Numbered from the stretch's first letter, positions 33,218 to 47,803 are shown. The stretch is 64,000 nt of DNA from Azolla caroliniana (GCA_043228905.1 JBHGNT010000011.1:13826001-13890000), one strand, 5' to 3'. Notes: generated by a model from the sequence alone, not told the origin. Numbers and translations: made by a program.

Positions 33218-35919
33218 AATGTAGACGTGTCTGCTTATTATAATATCATCGACGTGACATCCAATAATATCAAGAGTCATTGCAACCTTCGCCAACAATG
33301 CTAAATATACTTGTGATATAATATGTAATCCTTGCACCCAATTACCTCAATTTATTTGTGGCTCTTATGCCATCAAAATTGCGAACGAGCATTGTAAAGA
33401 TAATAATGAAACGTGGATAAGTGTCTTATTTGTTGGGTCATCGATGTGACATATAATTCAATATATTTGTGGCTCTCATGTTAGCAAGATCATGGATGAG
33501 CATTTTAACAAAAAGTGCAACGTTCATGGTGTTAACTATTTGTCAAAAATAAAGCAATTGATGCATGGAAAATAAGTATTCACGGATGAGAATGACTATT
33601 TATTTAAGTCAAGCTTCATTGTGGTATTAATGAAAAGATGCCCAAATGTTGCAAAGAATCCATACAATAAATTATAACTCTCCCACCCACATCTATCAAC
33701 ATGTCTAGTAGCGAAAACCCTCGTGCATGGTCCTTTCAAGACAGGGAGCGGAAAAAACCATATTGGTGGAGCATATCTCCATTTTGTTCTGTCCCCAAAA
33801 AAGGTGAAAACCTCTGGCTTTTTCCAAATTTCTCGAAATTGTTGTTGCTCATCTGGCTCACCATGTATTGCCTCATATTGACCTCTTTGGGTATGCAAGA
33901 GCATCAACCATATTGACCTCTTAGAAACTTTTTTTTTTTTCCAAAAAAGACACTACTTCCCATTAGTTAGCAAAAGAAGTACATCAAAGTTCAGCCATAA
34001 TCCCACCTCTTAGAAACTTTAATGCTACTAGCAAAAGAATAATAGTGTTTTACAACAAGTTACAACAATCCCCCCCCTTGCTGATAAAATAAAACCAAAT
34101 GTAACTAATCCATTGTAATAATCCACATTTGGATGCAATGTCAAACTGTTTAAAGGCAACAAATGGATGTTACATAATTTTTTGTTGATGCACACGTGTG
34201 GATAAATTAATGGTAAGTGCTCTCATTCCAAATAGGAGAGCTCAAGGGGCATGTTTAGGGAAAGGTTTAACAATCTCAAGCCAAATGAGGATAGTGCAAG
34301 CGGTCATCGATGAGTGGATAATAGCATAGGTAACTATGGATAACATTGGTTAATTCATTAGAAGTGCAGACATTGATTCTTAAGTTCGTGAAGAGGAGTG
34401 CACATTCCATTCATTCAATACCAGTTCATAAAATAATAATAATAATAATAATAATAAGCAATCTATACACACACCCAAATTTCTATTGTACTCTCGGTTC
34501 TTCTAGGAGATATCAACAAAATGGGTTGTTCTTTCTCCTTTTCTTCTTCTTATATACCTCTTCTCTCTTTCTCTTTGGGCGCCAACACACCATACAATTG
34601 TTGCGGGCTAGTCACCTTGTTGGCAATATCAAGATTGTTGGTGTGTGAAGTTAAGCATTATTTGAGTTTAAAGTTCAATACGATAGCTACGTTAGGTTTA
34701 GCTACCATGCAAGATGCCATGTCGGGTGCTCATAATAAATTGATGGCTTCCTAAATTGTTAGGATTATGTTTCATATTCCCAACAATTATCAAAGTACTT
34801 CGGATAAGTTATGACAAATGCCCAAACTTGTTGGTTTCTTCATTTGGAGGAGGTAACAAGATGGTTAAGATAAGAACTAATGGTGTATAGCACTAACATC
34901 GTCAATATGCACTTGTGGATGGGTGGGGAATCAAAAGTATGGGATTTTCGAAGGCTTTATTAATGATGGGCATATGTGGTCAAACGAGAATAGCACTCTT
35001 GCCCTCCTTAAGTGAATGCATGTTTATGGTGGGTTATGATTGGTGTTTTACCTATTGGAAATGCTTTGATAAACTTTTGCATGAATTTTGTGGAACATAG
35101 TTGGCATCAAGTTTGATAAGATATTGGCAACATATGATTGGAGGTTTATAAATGCAATATGATTTTCTTCAAGTTTTGTTTATGAAAGACCTTTTTAAAA
35201 ATGTGTGTTTTGACAAGTGAGTTGAGTATAACCACATCATTTTTAGTATGTGTTTGATTATTTGAGTTTTTTTTTTTCGAGGGGGGGGGGGTACATGGCA
35301 CAAATGATGTAGAAGAGGAATGAGTTAGTGTTTGGTGGACAATCTAGAAGTCATAAGCACAATCAACGGTGGAAAGGATGGTAGATATGGGCAATTTTAT
35401 TTGATCGGAAAAGGTGGTAATGTTTGCCCCCCCTATCCTTGACCCACCACATACTTCATTAGGTGGTTTTCGGATCTTGTCCGTCGGGGTCATAAATTTT
35501 GATGCTTGAATTGGATTGGTAGTAGTCAGCTTCCATAAGTTAATAGTAAATACATTATTCTTCACGAAGAAGAAGAAGAAGAAGAAGAAGAAGAAAGGGC
35601 GAAAGGAGTAATAGCAATAAAAAAATAAAAACAATAAAAATAATACTAATAATAACAAAAACAAAATACATTTCATTTATTTCTGCAGCCACACACACAA
35701 AGAGAGCGTAGAAACTTAACCATATACGTATATACAAATGTACGCACATACAATACGTACATACGTATCTGCTATACGCATATGTATATCAATACATACA
35801 TATGTATATATGGTCCTATGGATTCTACATATCCGAGACAGAATCAGAGAGAGTTAAGAGTCTTCAAGAGAAATCGATGAAACTCTGATACACTCACAGA
35901 GACTCTCACCTATCCAGCC
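33218..35919. other. Intergenic, no gene recognised; contains (AAT)n and (GAA)n microsatellites
   Basis: About 2.7 kb with short chance frames only. (AAT)n lies at about 34432-34457. Poly-T and poly-G runs are at about 35265-35291. (GAA)n at about 35564-35596 precedes the coiled-coil gene by ~330 bp. The promoter and 5' UTR of that gene must lie in the right-hand part. Confidence 0.6.
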
Positions 35920-38900
35920 ATGGGCAGCAATCGGTATCTGATGCTGCTTCCTGCTAGGTAAAATTCTTCACCTCATACTTCTTCTTCCTTTTCTTTTTTT
36001 CTTTTCTTCTTCTTCGGAAGATGGATCCGAGAAGTTGGAAATCTGTGGTGTTGCTATGCTAGTTCACAGGATACATGGAAACATTGAGTACAACAGCGCT
36101 CTTCCTTTTCTGTTTTTGATGTTGTTGCATTCTTCATTTTAATAAAGTCGAGAACGGAAGCTTTCTTTAGGGTTTGGAGAATATGCTGATCGCAGTTAAA
36201 TGGAAACCTTAAAGGAGTCGCTACCACATTCTTAAAACGTTTAATTTGCTTTGGTCAAGTTTCGAAACATTAAAATGGAAGCTTTTTCTACGCTTAGAAT
36301 CAGCAATGATTGCAGTTCTCTAAACATTGTCAGGTTAAAAAGACAAAATAAACTCCCTTGCTCTCTTGCATCTTTGTAAACTTTGCGTTCTCTTCAGTGA
36401 AGCTTCTGAACACTGAAGATGGAGAAGTTTTTATAGATCGGAAGCTGTGTGACTATAGCGCATTGAGATGGAAATTTTAAAGGCTAAAAACGTTTTCTTT
36501 TATTGCTCATTTATTGCTTAAACCTTATATTTTCTGTAATGAATTTTTTTCAGCCTCAAAATGGAAGTAATTATATGCTTTAGAAAGCATGGTAATGGTA
36601 GTTATCGAGGTGTGGAATGATTAAAGACTAAATTGTCGAGCTTTATTTGTTTTTCCATCTTCTTAAACCGTGTAGTTCCGTCAGTGAAGCTTCTTCATTG
36701 AATCAAAGTTTTTTAGGATCTGGAAACTGAGATTATCGTAGTTCATGAGCTTAAAAGCTAATATGTTTTTTTTTTATTGGTTTTCCACCATCATAAACAT
36801 TTTTTTTTAAAACTCAGTCAAGCTTCCCGACCTGACAATGGAGGCTTACAAGGGTCTCAGGGTCTTCTACAAAACCTTTTGGACCTCGGTGAAGCCTTTT
36901 TAGCTTCAGAGATTGGTGAAGCAGATTTGCAGGACTTACAAATCAAGCTAACTGCAGCGAGAAGCAGAGATGATGGTACAATCCGTGAGCTCCAAAAGAA
37001 GATTGAAGAGCTCTCTGGTATGAGTGCGATGGTGAACAGGCTGAAGGTAATAAGTTCTCTCAACTCATGGAACTTCTCACTCACAGGTGATGCTTCCTTC
37101 ATTACAGTATGCTTAGTTACTATGAGGATATCATAATCCAGGATGAACTAAGAGAAGAAAAAGAGAAGGCTAAAGAGGAAGCAGAAGATATGACACAAGA
37201 AATGGCAGAGTTGAGGTATCAGCTGATGGAACGAGTGGATGAAGAGCGAGAACTTCGTGCTCGCACAGAAGAAGCATCCCTAAGAAGAATTTCTGAACTT
37301 GAAACACAGGTTTGAAAGATGGGCCCTCCTAGTTCTTAGATTTATGAACTTTATTAGAGCTAAAAGTATAAATTTCTCACATGTATAATTTGTTTTTGCT
37401 ACGTGCAAGTAGTTGAGGGTCATGTATTCATTGCATTGGGCAGTTAAACCATGCTTGGCGTGAGATAACGAATCTTCGGGGGGCAAAACAGTCTGTTGAA
37501 GTGCAATCGCAGTCACGTTTATTGGAGATTCAGCATCTCAAGGTTGCTTTTGAGGTATCAATTCTTCTTCTTCAATGATTATCAAATTATTGTCGATTCT
37601 ATCTATCTCAATGACAAGGATTTGAATGATTCCTCACATCAGTCATTGTTCACTCATCCTTTTAATTAGGACTGGTTGCTTTTTTTCTGGCATGCCGAAA
37701 GTGCAGCTATAGCCATTTTTTCGTAGCAAAAAGCAGGCGTTTCTTATTTAGCTCCTCATTTTTAAAGCAGGAATTACAATTTTTACTTATTTTTCTGTTT
37801 TGGATATCTGTGAAATCAATCATTTATGGATTTATTCTTTCTTCTCTTTCTAAGGTTCTGTTTTTCTTAATACTTACAAGTACAACAATGGTTGTTTTAG
37901 CATGCTTTTGCAAATTGCATATCCAGGATGATTATTTGTAGCCTTGTTTCCTGATGCAATTTGGTTAAATGTTTATTTACAGGAGGCAAAATCAATCCAA
38001 GAAAACTTGGTGTTGCAGAAGCTAGAAACTGAGAATCAATTGGATGAACTTCAGTCAAAGGTTAAAACACTTGAAATCCATCTGGCGGAGGCGAATAATC
38101 TGCTTCTCGCAGCAGAAGAGAAGGCACATGGATTGGAAGAAGATTTATTAGAACTGAAGAATACACACGAATCAATGTTATTAGATGAAAAGCAACAGAA
38201 AGAGTGGGGAACAGAATCGGAAACAGTAGAGGAGATTCATGCTTGTGATCAAAATGCCAATTATTTGGTACTTACAATAGAAAATCAGAGCAGCTATGTG
38301 GAACATGAAGTGAAAGTAATGCAGAGCTTGATTGCAGATTTCAAGCTTCAACTTCAGTTGCTTGCAATAGAGTATCATAATGCAAAGGATAAGCTCCCTG
38401 TTATCGAAGATGCTTATATTGTTGTTGGTAATGAAAACATAGAGAAAATGATTGATGGACACGATTTGGAAGGCAATAATGCACATGTATTAACAAACAA
38501 CAACGATAAGAAGCTTTATCCACCATGGACACTGCAAGAGGTGGTTGAAATAGTCGACGAAGTCACCGAAGAAATGACAAAACTGCTACGAATTTTGCTC
38601 AAATATTCACAGTCAAGAAAGGCAGATTTCCTTTGCTCTTTAGAGTCACGCTTGCAACTTTGGAGTAATATCCCACAAAAAGCTTTACCTGAAAGGATTA
38701 TGAAGAATGGGGTTCTTGCAGAGTGGGGTGATTTGCTGGTGGATCTAGTTGCACAATGTAGAAGAGAATTACATTCAATGCAGCAGAAAGTGTGGGACCT
38801 TGAGACTGAAATGGATTTAACTAAGTGTGTCCGGGCTGATCTTGCTGCCTTTAGCAAGGAGGTTATGTGTACAAGAGAGGAATTGACAAAGGCAGAATCA

Positions 38901-40304
38901 CATTTTTCCTCTCAACTTTTGCAGAAAGAACAAGTCATAGCTGATCTTGAGGGGAAACTAGAGCAAAGCAACAAATCCCTGCTTCAATCTCAGGAGAAGG
39001 TGAAAGAGATGGAAGAATCAAGTGCTTTGCTCCATGGACTTGTTCGGAGGCTTGAGTTAGAGATAGAAAGATCAAAGTCTATGTGGGCTTTAGAGAAGAA
39101 GACACTTGATGAACATATGCATGAGCAGCATGACATTATCCAGAAAGAGAGGTTAAAGGCAACCAAAGAAGTTGATAGGCTCGAGAGGGTGGTGGAGGAG
39201 CTGCGGCGTAGGCTAGCAGAGAATGAACAAGAGCTAGAAGAGTTAGTAGAGGCGAACAATTTGAATATTGATGCAGTAGTAGCAGCTAAGCTTCGTCAAT
39301 TGGAGCAAAAACTGAGGAATTCTCAGTCATTTGAGGAAGAACTCCAAGCAGAGCGAGCTGAGCTTGCTTCTCAGGTAGTGTGGCTTCAGGCAAAATTAGA
39401 AGAAGCAGAACGTGAGCTAGAAGCTCAAAACGAGCATCATGTGGAGGCTCTGATTCAATACGAAGAAGAACGAAGGCTGCTAGAATTTGAATTAGAAGCA
39501 GGAAAACAAGCTTTACATAAGAAGAACTCTTTTGCATTTCCAGGTAGAAAGGAGAATGATACTGCATTGGGTGGTGAAGCGGGAATCAATGAAGGTATGC
39601 CTTTCCATCAAGATGAGCATAAACAACTAGAGAAGACAGTGGAATTGCTGAAACAAAGGATTTTAGAGAGTGAACAAATGCTAGCCTCACAGCAAGAAAG
39701 TGTTATGCTCCAGAAAGAAATAAATAGGAGTTTAGTTAAGCATTCGGCTCTTCTTGATTCCGAGTTGCTTGCTCTACGGGAGAAGTTGTTAGCATCTGAA
39801 GCACAAGTCCGCGAAATGGAGTCTCTAATTGGAAGTTTGCAGGATGAGTTGCTCCTTGAAAGAATGGAAAGTATGCAGGTTCAAGATGATGCTGATTTAG
39901 AGACAAAAAGAATGAATAGAAGAGAGGAAGAGTTTGTGCAGTTGAAAGTAAGCTTTGATGTGACACTTTCTAGTCTCCAGAGAGACCTTCTAGAGAGCCA
40001 GAAAAGAGAGGAAGAGGCATATCTCCAACTAAAGAAAATGGGACTAGAATTGTCGATAGCCAAAGAAGAGGTGGTAAAGTCAGAGATAAGGTTAAAGAAG
40101 GCTTTGAGACAAAAAGATGAGCAATTAGGTGCAGAGAGAAGTAGAGTTGAAGCTGCCATGGCAGCACGGAAGCAAGCAGAGTATAACCTATATAGAAGGA
40201 CAGAGGAATTGAGAATTCTTGAAAGTGAGAAAATGGAATTGCAGCACCTTGTAAATCACACCAAGGAGATTCATGATCAATTGGAGAGAAAGGGACAATC
40301 TTAA
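35920..40304 (+). CDS. Long coiled-coil protein, 5 exons, 955 aa (family not identified)
   Basis: Exons 35920-35957, 36818-37046, 37142-37309, 37444-37554 and 37983-40304 join in frame with GT/AG borders and end at TAA. The first exon codes MGSNRYLMLLPA and is the only ATG-bearing exon I could join in phase to exon 2, so the start is likely but unproven. Almost the whole protein is charged heptad-repeat helix (EEKEKAKEEAEDMTQEMAEL, LERVVEELRRRLAENEQELEEL and so on). An interruption at about residues 360-430 contains PPWTLQEVVEIVDEVTEEM and a less helical, conserved-looking segment. There is no motor, kinase or membrane domain and no clear targeting signal. It resembles plant proteins labelled myosin-heavy-chain-like or filament-like. 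Such rods usually act as cytoskeletal or membrane tethers, but no specific role can be assigned. Confidence 0.82.
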
Positions 40305-43300
40305 AATTGCTTATACTGAAATGGAGAACCGAATCTCTAGAGGAACTACAACAACGTAGAGAATCACATGTATTTTTTAGCATAAATCATATGGAAAAGA
40401 ACGAGACACAAGATGTTGAACCTTGACTGTGTCAAATTGAACAGAATTGATAATGTTTATATGGAGAAGATGAGGGTGCTATATAGAGAGAGAAGATCAA
40501 TGTCTTATGCAGTATCATTCACTACAACTTGCATCAAGAACTCATTATCATTCACTGTGACTTTTATCATTCACTGTGTAAACACTATGGTATGACAATG
40601 ATAGATCTCTAACAGATTAACACTCTGGAAACAAGGTCGTCATTCTATAGATTAAGCGGATTGCTGTGTTTCTCAATTTGGGGACCAATTGCAAGTATAT
40701 TGTGGTTTCTGGAGTCTGGTGATGAATCCTAGCTTTACCAATGTTATGCTGATAGTGCATGGCACAATGTAGCTTTACTTAGAAAGAGAGTAATTTAGGT
40801 TCTCCCAAGCTTTATAGTGAACTTTTGACATCTCTGACGTTATCACTTGTAAATGTGTCATTTTATTTCCAGCACAACATTTCTATGGACAGAAAGCTCA
40901 TTAATTTACCATTCAGTTAAATGATTTCTGATCTATTCTGTGCTTTCATTTAAAAGTATTTCTTTATATGAAACCATTGGGAACCTCTACATAGAATGGG
41001 AGGCTTGGTTCCATTGAAATCTTGAATTCCACTATTTTTTACAAACCATTTTCTTGGTTTGTTTGGCTTTTGTTGCGCATAAAGATGTCTTAGTACCAAT
41101 AATGTGGTTTGAGATCTTAGGTTGGGTCTATGGGTGTACCGTATTAGATCGTCATGATTATTTGCAGGGGACAAATATTGTAAAGAAGATTAAGTGCTCA
41201 AAACTCCATTTTTCCCAAAACTTGTAATGCGTTAATGTGTAAAAGCATGGGTTGTAGAAGCTGTTTATGCCTTGCTTGAGTTTATGGAGTATTTATCTCA
41301 TTTTCTGTTCTTGTGATAGCTATGTAGAGGAAGAATGGTGGCCAAGACAAAGCAAACATGTGTGTTATGGTGCTTCCCTAATGGGCTTCCCTCATAATGG
41401 CAAATCTGTAAGCATGCATGACCTTTCGCTTTTTCTTTCTAATTAAAACACTCATTTGGGACATACATTGATAGCATGATATAAATAAAAGTAGTAAAGT
41501 AGATAAATAAATATTGTGATTTAAAATTTAACTAATGACAAAAATGGATATGAGGATGATGAACTACGCAACAATGGTTCATATTGAATGTGCAAGAAAT
41601 GTAAAATACAACAGAATTGTTGTATCTTATACAACCACAAATGTAGGAAATAATCACTCCTCATATTGAGCATGGCAGTATTGGCAAAATTTGTGGCCAA
41701 AATGCATGGCCCACACAATGTGAAACATAAAATGGGGAGTGGGATTTCATGTGTAGGGATAAAATCCGTAGATATACAAAGGAATGCCAAAGTAGTGAAT
41801 ATAGCTTTATGGGTCTCTACTAACTCAATGTATTTCCACACAACATCTCTAGTTTTGATGGAAATATAGCGCACAAAATCAGCAAGTATGTGGTACCGAT
41901 AACAAATATCCAATTAGAGGCTCACTATACATTTAGATCGCAATGGGCATCAAAGTCCAATGTGATAATCGCTTAGTTGCATTGTCGAATGAAGTCATGT
42001 TGCTCGAACTATGTTTCTTTACCTTTGTGTGCTCCCTTTCTCGCCATTAGAAAGACTACCTACATACAGAGAATTTTAAAAATCTCGATGGCCATTCCTC
42101 TTTATGTGCCAAGAATCCCTTGTTGTGTTTTTCCGACCTCAACACACGACGTAGTGATCCAGTTCTACGATCCAATGTTTCGAGCCGAACCCGAATTTGA
42201 GTCTCATTTTTCATGGTTTTTTGATACCCGGGGAAAGCGGACATGGTTTGATTCAAACGTGTAGAAAGACATCTTGCAAAAGTTTGTGGGCCGGTATATA
42301 GACCAAAGGGATGAACGACAATAGCATGGTGTTATGATCCATGGTCCATGCATAATATGCATGGACATATGTAAATCCTGCATGCATGGACATATGTAGA
42401 TCAGTGTGAAAGCACGTCAGGGTATGGAATGGAATATATATAACCTTGTGCAGATCTAGGGCTTTTTTCATCCCACTGCTAGAAGCAAATCTGGAAGAGT
42501 AAGGAGTAGCTCTACAACAACGTAATGTCTGTCTGTGTTCTCTCTGCGATTCTTCGATTCTTGTCTCTTCTTTAGTAGACTTGTCTGTCTTTCTCTCCTT
42601 CTGTGTGTTTTCTTCTGTTGGTGAAGGAATCACACACGTATTGTTGTTCTTATTTGGGCCGAATGATGTGACCATTTCTCAATGGTCTTTAACTTGATGC
42701 GGACAGAAGCTTCTTGGAAGGCTTATGCTGTACATCTTTGATTATACTGATGGCTCCATCCCCCTTCTCTTTTAGCGTTTCCGTCTTTCATAATTCAATT
42801 GCAGCCTTCTCTTTCAATGGGCCATAATGAATTAGTTTCTGATTACGGTTATGTGGACCTCTATCCTTCCACCTATGTATACTATGAGAACACTGTTGGA
42901 CTTGCTTGTGCGTGTTAATGCTATCTTTTCTTCTTCTGAAATTTACTCCTATTCATGTGTATGTTATACACGACTTATACGAGGATGTTATGATAGGAAG
43001 AAACTAGCTGGCTTTGCTTCCAGTATGGACCAATAAAAATTCAGAGAATTGCACCAGAATTCTATCATTTTAGAGAAACAGAATAACGCCAGCAATTGGG
43101 TATGCCTAGCGGTGTATCAATAACAGATTGGCATTGTGCAGACAGGGAGATATGTTTATTTAGCAGACGATGCCATCTATGCAATATGTGTGGACCCAAA
43201 ATGCGGATGTACAGATATAAATTGTTTGATGTTAGAACCCCTCTTGGGGCTGTGCCCTGTGAATGATTTACTGCTCCTTGGCCAACCAGCGGAAAAATAA

Positions 43301-43959
43301 CATTGGGCGATTCATAGCCTGTACAGGAGTGCGTGATCTTGAACATTTGGTAGAATAAAGAGGTTCCTTGATTATTTTAGAAGGGCATATTAAAATGAAA
43401 TGGGGTGCCCACAAGCAGGCAATGCCTTGTAGAGGTCATAGATACACCAAACCCAATCCTGGCTGGAGTTTCTCTCTCTGGCATGACATGCACTCTCAGT
43501 TGTGACATTCATTGGTTACTAACATTTTCACAAATATCACACCAAATTATCCAAAATTTGAAAGTTTATTCCTCGCTCTATCCTCCACCTCTTGTGAATG
43601 TTAAAATCCTCTTTGTCACTTGTCTCTGTCTCTGTCTCCTTCGAAAAGTATGATTCTTGTTAAAATAAGATGATACTACAACTTGCACTGTCTTTATAAG
43701 TAGGGTTATGGCAAGGTATAACCCTATGAAGTTATGTAATAGTAGGTGACAAAACTCTTCCCTCGTATTGGGGTAGTATCCTTGTATAACATAGTTGTGA
43801 AATTTGCCAAATGAACTTCTCTTTTATCTTGAGGAGTTGTTGTGGTATCCCACAAAGCCCATCAAACAACAACCAATTCCTCATAGTCAGTTAAACCACA
43901 TTCTCTAATACTTAAGGTAGTCAAACACGACTTGATAGTTGATGAAGGGGTGTCACATG
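40305..43959. other. Intergenic, no gene recognised (~3.6 kb)
   Basis: AT-rich. The 3' UTR of the coiled-coil gene lies at the left end. Open frames of 60-140 codons occur on both strands, but none has family-like features. Confidence 0.55.
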
Positions 43960-45418
43960 GGCCTTTTCCATACGAACCTTTATTGGATGACATCATTTGA
44001 TATTCTTCTCTAGGAGAAGTCTTTCTTGTAGGAGATTTCAAATTGAGAACTCAATCTTGACAATGCACAATATTTGAGATTGATGGAAACCTAGAAATGG
44101 TAAATGCCATAGGCATCATATGTAGATCAAAAGACAAGCTTTGGCCATCATCTGCTAGAACTTGGAAGTCGGCACTATGTGATCAAATATAATTGTTTAG
44201 TTGAGTGGTCAGGCTTGAAAAAGCTCACATTTTCCCACATGGCGGGGAAAGCACAATTGATTATCTAATAGGACACCTTGAAACTATTAACATTATTAAT
44301 CCCTTTTGGGTGGCCTCATGTCATATTATCACGAACCATAACTTCTTATACTTTGAGCTAAAATGCGATATCTCCAACACAATCAACTTTAGCCAACCAA
44401 GCCATCACACCACAATACATTTCACACATGAGCTCTCTAACATATACTCTCGACATGTTCAAGCCCATCTCTCCTCTCTTGATTCCTCTTTGCCTTTAGA
44501 AAACCTTACTACAGAACTCACACACATCCTTCACTCCACAACAACTAGCAGTTTCCCATATACGAAACACTCCAACCAAGGTAAAAAGGGTCTATGCCAC
44601 AAAATAGATGGTATGATAAGGATTGGAGAGACTTATACAGACAACTTAAAGTATCGCGGCTTAGTGGTACTATTACCTGAGTACATGCTAGCAAAGAAAT
44701 GTGCAAGATGACACATCGTAAGAGACGAGTGTAGGAGACATCTCAATATTGGGAACTCTACCATATGTTCATGAGTAATGATTACGCCACTACATGGAAG
44801 AGACTAAGGGAACCAAGACCACAAACACCAATTGAGGATCCCAACACTTGGCACACATATATACAAAGAGACTTTACCAAGTCCAGGGAAAACCACCCAT
44901 TCCCATGCCTTCTACACCTTGGCCTGCCATGGGGACACTTTTCACGACCTCTAGGATCATGAAGGTCAAAAAGAAATTATAACATTGGAGGTCCATGGCA
45001 CACACAAGATTGCACGCAGAACACATTATATATGCACGAGAGTGGCTAGCTCCTTTTCTAACTTTAATCTTCAATTGTGCCCCCGCCGAGGGTTTTCCAC
45101 CATAGTGAATTATGAACACAGTGGCACCATATATAAAGGAGGAGACCCCATTAACCCAAATACATATAGGACCATTACGATATGTCATACGCTCGCTAAA
45201 TTATATGGAGCAGTAATGGAAGCAGAGCTCAACGATCATATGGAGACCTTAAGTCTTCGAGCACTTGAACATGCTGGCTTTATACGAGCCTTCTCTACTA
45301 TTGACCATATTTTTCATACTTAGATGCTTAATTGACCAAACGAAGGCCCGCAAGAAGATTAAGTATATTGTTGTTTTATGGACTTCCATAAAGCCTTTAG
45401 ACAATCCCTAAAGAGAGG

Positions 45419-45817
45419 TTGTTTGATAGGCTTAAAAGCTTGGAGATACAAGATGACATGATTTGGGCCATGTATGCACTATATGAGCAAGGATCAAGGT
45501 GCGTACGATGCCTAGGTGGCCTATCCAATTGCTTCACTAACATCGTTGGTGTAAAACAAGGTTGCCCCCTATCACCGACTCTTTTTGGAATCTACATTGA
45601 TGAGACCATGTCGTATTTTATTGCTCGTAACGGAGGCAATGGAGAAGTCCTTGGGGGTACACAAGTTAGTATCATACTCTATGCAGATGACATAGTTTTG
45701 CTCTCTAAGTTTGAACACGACCTACAAAGGCATCTTAATGCCTTAGATGACTTTTGTGCACAACGAGGATTGATAGTGAATCTAGGGAAAACTAAAGTCC
45801 TTATCTTTCACACATAG
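45419..45817 (+). pseudogene. LINE reverse transcriptase core fragment
   Basis: 132 aa covering the palm of the reverse transcriptase, with the GVKQGCPLSPTLF motif and the YADD catalytic box intact. It is isolated by stops from the upstream fingers (44985-45323) and from the downstream C-terminal part. Confidence 0.9.
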
Positions 45818-46206
45818 GCTTGAGTTAGAACTAAGTGTCACCTAACCCTCTCTCATATACCAGTTAAGGTAGTTGAGTCATATGTATATCTTTTTTTTCA
45901 ATTTCAATGCTCGCTTAGGTAAATTTTCGATGACACAATCAACCAAAGATAGACTCATAAGAGGATATGCATCCCTCTCAATCTTAGAGAGACAATGCCA
46001 CTAGGCATACTTTCAAGAGCCCTTCCCTCATGAGAGGATATGCATCCCTCTCAGTGGTTTGGGTTCCAGGGCTACCATCTTTCATGTGGACGCAATTAGA
46101 GAGACCATTGGTGATGATGTTATCACATCAACTCCGAAGCAAATCAACAGTATCTGTTAAGAAATGGAATGACAAGAGTGGTTGTAATGTAGTGGAAGGT
46201 GAGCGT

Positions 46207-46231
46207 ATGTGTGTGTGTGTGTGTGTATAAC

Positions 46232-46285
<54 letters not shown>
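46207..46285 (+). repeat. (TG)n-(AG)n compound microsatellite within the LINE
   Basis: About 20 bp of TG repeats, a short spacer and about 53 bp of AG repeats, inserted in or expanded from the LINE body. Confidence 0.97.
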
Positions 46286-46288
<3 letters not shown>

Positions 46289-47110
46289 ATATATGATATT
46301 AACAAAACGAGATACATCCAACAACGACTAAATTACAATGAGTTGGTTTATATACCAACTAAGCTAGGGCAAGCACCCTTTCTACTATTTACACAACTAG
46401 CTTGGAGTGTCTATGAGCTAGTGTGAAACCTATCTATGGGAAGTTGAGTTCAATTCTCAACAATATCATATGAAATTATTAGAGCTAAGTTCACTTGTAG
46501 AAGTTCACTTGCCCCCGATGTTAGTAGAAGCAGTTTTCCAACTTGTAGTTTTTATTCATAGGATACATAGACAACCACAAGATAGGATATCTCATCAAGC
46601 TTTTGAGGCAGCTCAATCACTCTACGAGTCCAAATATACTAGCTCCTCGTATAACATGGTGGTGAGTTGGCTTTTTGCAAATGGCCTAGACATTAATAAC
46701 ATATCCCCCCTTAGGTACGACCACACATTTGATAAAACTTTAACCTCTCATGAGGACCGTAATAAAGTAATACGCCAATAAATATGGCAAATTTACATTC
46801 GGTATAAATGGATCACCCCACTAGAGCCACTCCCATCTAAAATGTTGTATTATAAGGAACACTTCATGTGCACTTCGCTACGTTAGGTTTTATTGCACGA
46901 CCAAAATATCAAGATACATTCTTACCAAATGCACTAAGGGTTGCCATTGGACAACTTAGAATATCAATTCACCAACTTGGGATTGAGAATGGTCGTACTA
47001 ATGGAGTCCCGAGAGAGGAAAGGATATGTAGATTATGTCACATAGAGGTAGAGGATGAGTACCACTTTACATGCAAGTGTACAACTTATGTTGAGATAAG
47101 GGCAAAATAA

Positions 47111-47729
47111 CAAGACATACTCGGACCCTCTCCAAACTATTAGATACTTTAGAGATAAAGAAATTAGGTAGATATATCTTAGAGCTAAAACAACATGAGA
47201 GAATAAGCTACATAATGTCAACAATAACTTTTCTAATAATCACCAACATGTAGGCAATGAAATTTTTTAGAGATAGGGGGAGACAATGAATCTGGACATG
47301 CCTGCACCACTCGACCTCTTCCTTGATGAAGCAAAAAACCAAAGAAGAACCAAATGCCCTCGGATGTCGGGTTTCAAAGCAACTTGATGTGGTGTAGAAG
47401 CGATTAAGAAAATACGAGAATGTGAGCTACATCGGCTTAAAGCCATGGTTGGGGTACCTTCTATATCAAGACCATGGGTCACACCCACATTGAAACCCTA
47501 TGACCTCCCGCTTCTTTTCGAGAGATTTGGATGGAAATGAAACCGGGCCTAGTACAAAGTCATCTCCTTTATAGAATATGTTACACCATAACACGTTTTG
47601 TACAATACTAGAACTCTTTTAGGTTAAGTTATGTTTTATTTTTATTTTTGATGATTGGGTAAGACACCCTATTTTGTTATTAAACGATTGTCTCATTGGC
47701 CAATTTTGGCCTTACAAGACGTTAATATA

Positions 47730-47803
<74 letters not shown>

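Larger units (their letters stand above)
43960..47110 (+). mobile_element. Decayed LINE (non-LTR retrotransposon)
   Basis: Fragments in changing frames follow LINE order. An APE-type endonuclease trace comes first: VFLVGDFKLRTQS at about 44019-44057 (family GDFN), then GGESTIDYLIGH near 44238-44275. Reverse transcriptase follows: PINPNTYRTITICHTLAKLYG near 45149-45212, a frame break, DMIWAMYALYEQGSRCVRC, GVKQGCPLSPTLFGIYIDE and the catalytic ILYADDIVLL within 45419-45817, then VNLGKTKVLIF. The C-terminal zinc-knuckle-like CRLCHIEVEDEYHFTCKC is near 47029-47082. Several stops, frame changes and an inserted TG/AG microsatellite show it is dead. No target duplication or poly-A tail was located, so the ends are approximate. 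Confidence 0.88.

Noticed and set aside
34346-34754. Plus-strand frames after the AAT microsatellite as a small gene
   Set aside because: Low-complexity, overlapping frames with no splice or family evidence.
46199-46426. Open frames through the TG/AG and CT microsatellites (also 47655-47888 and 52552-52749)
   Set aside because: Dinucleotide repeats are open in several frames by nature; these are not genes.
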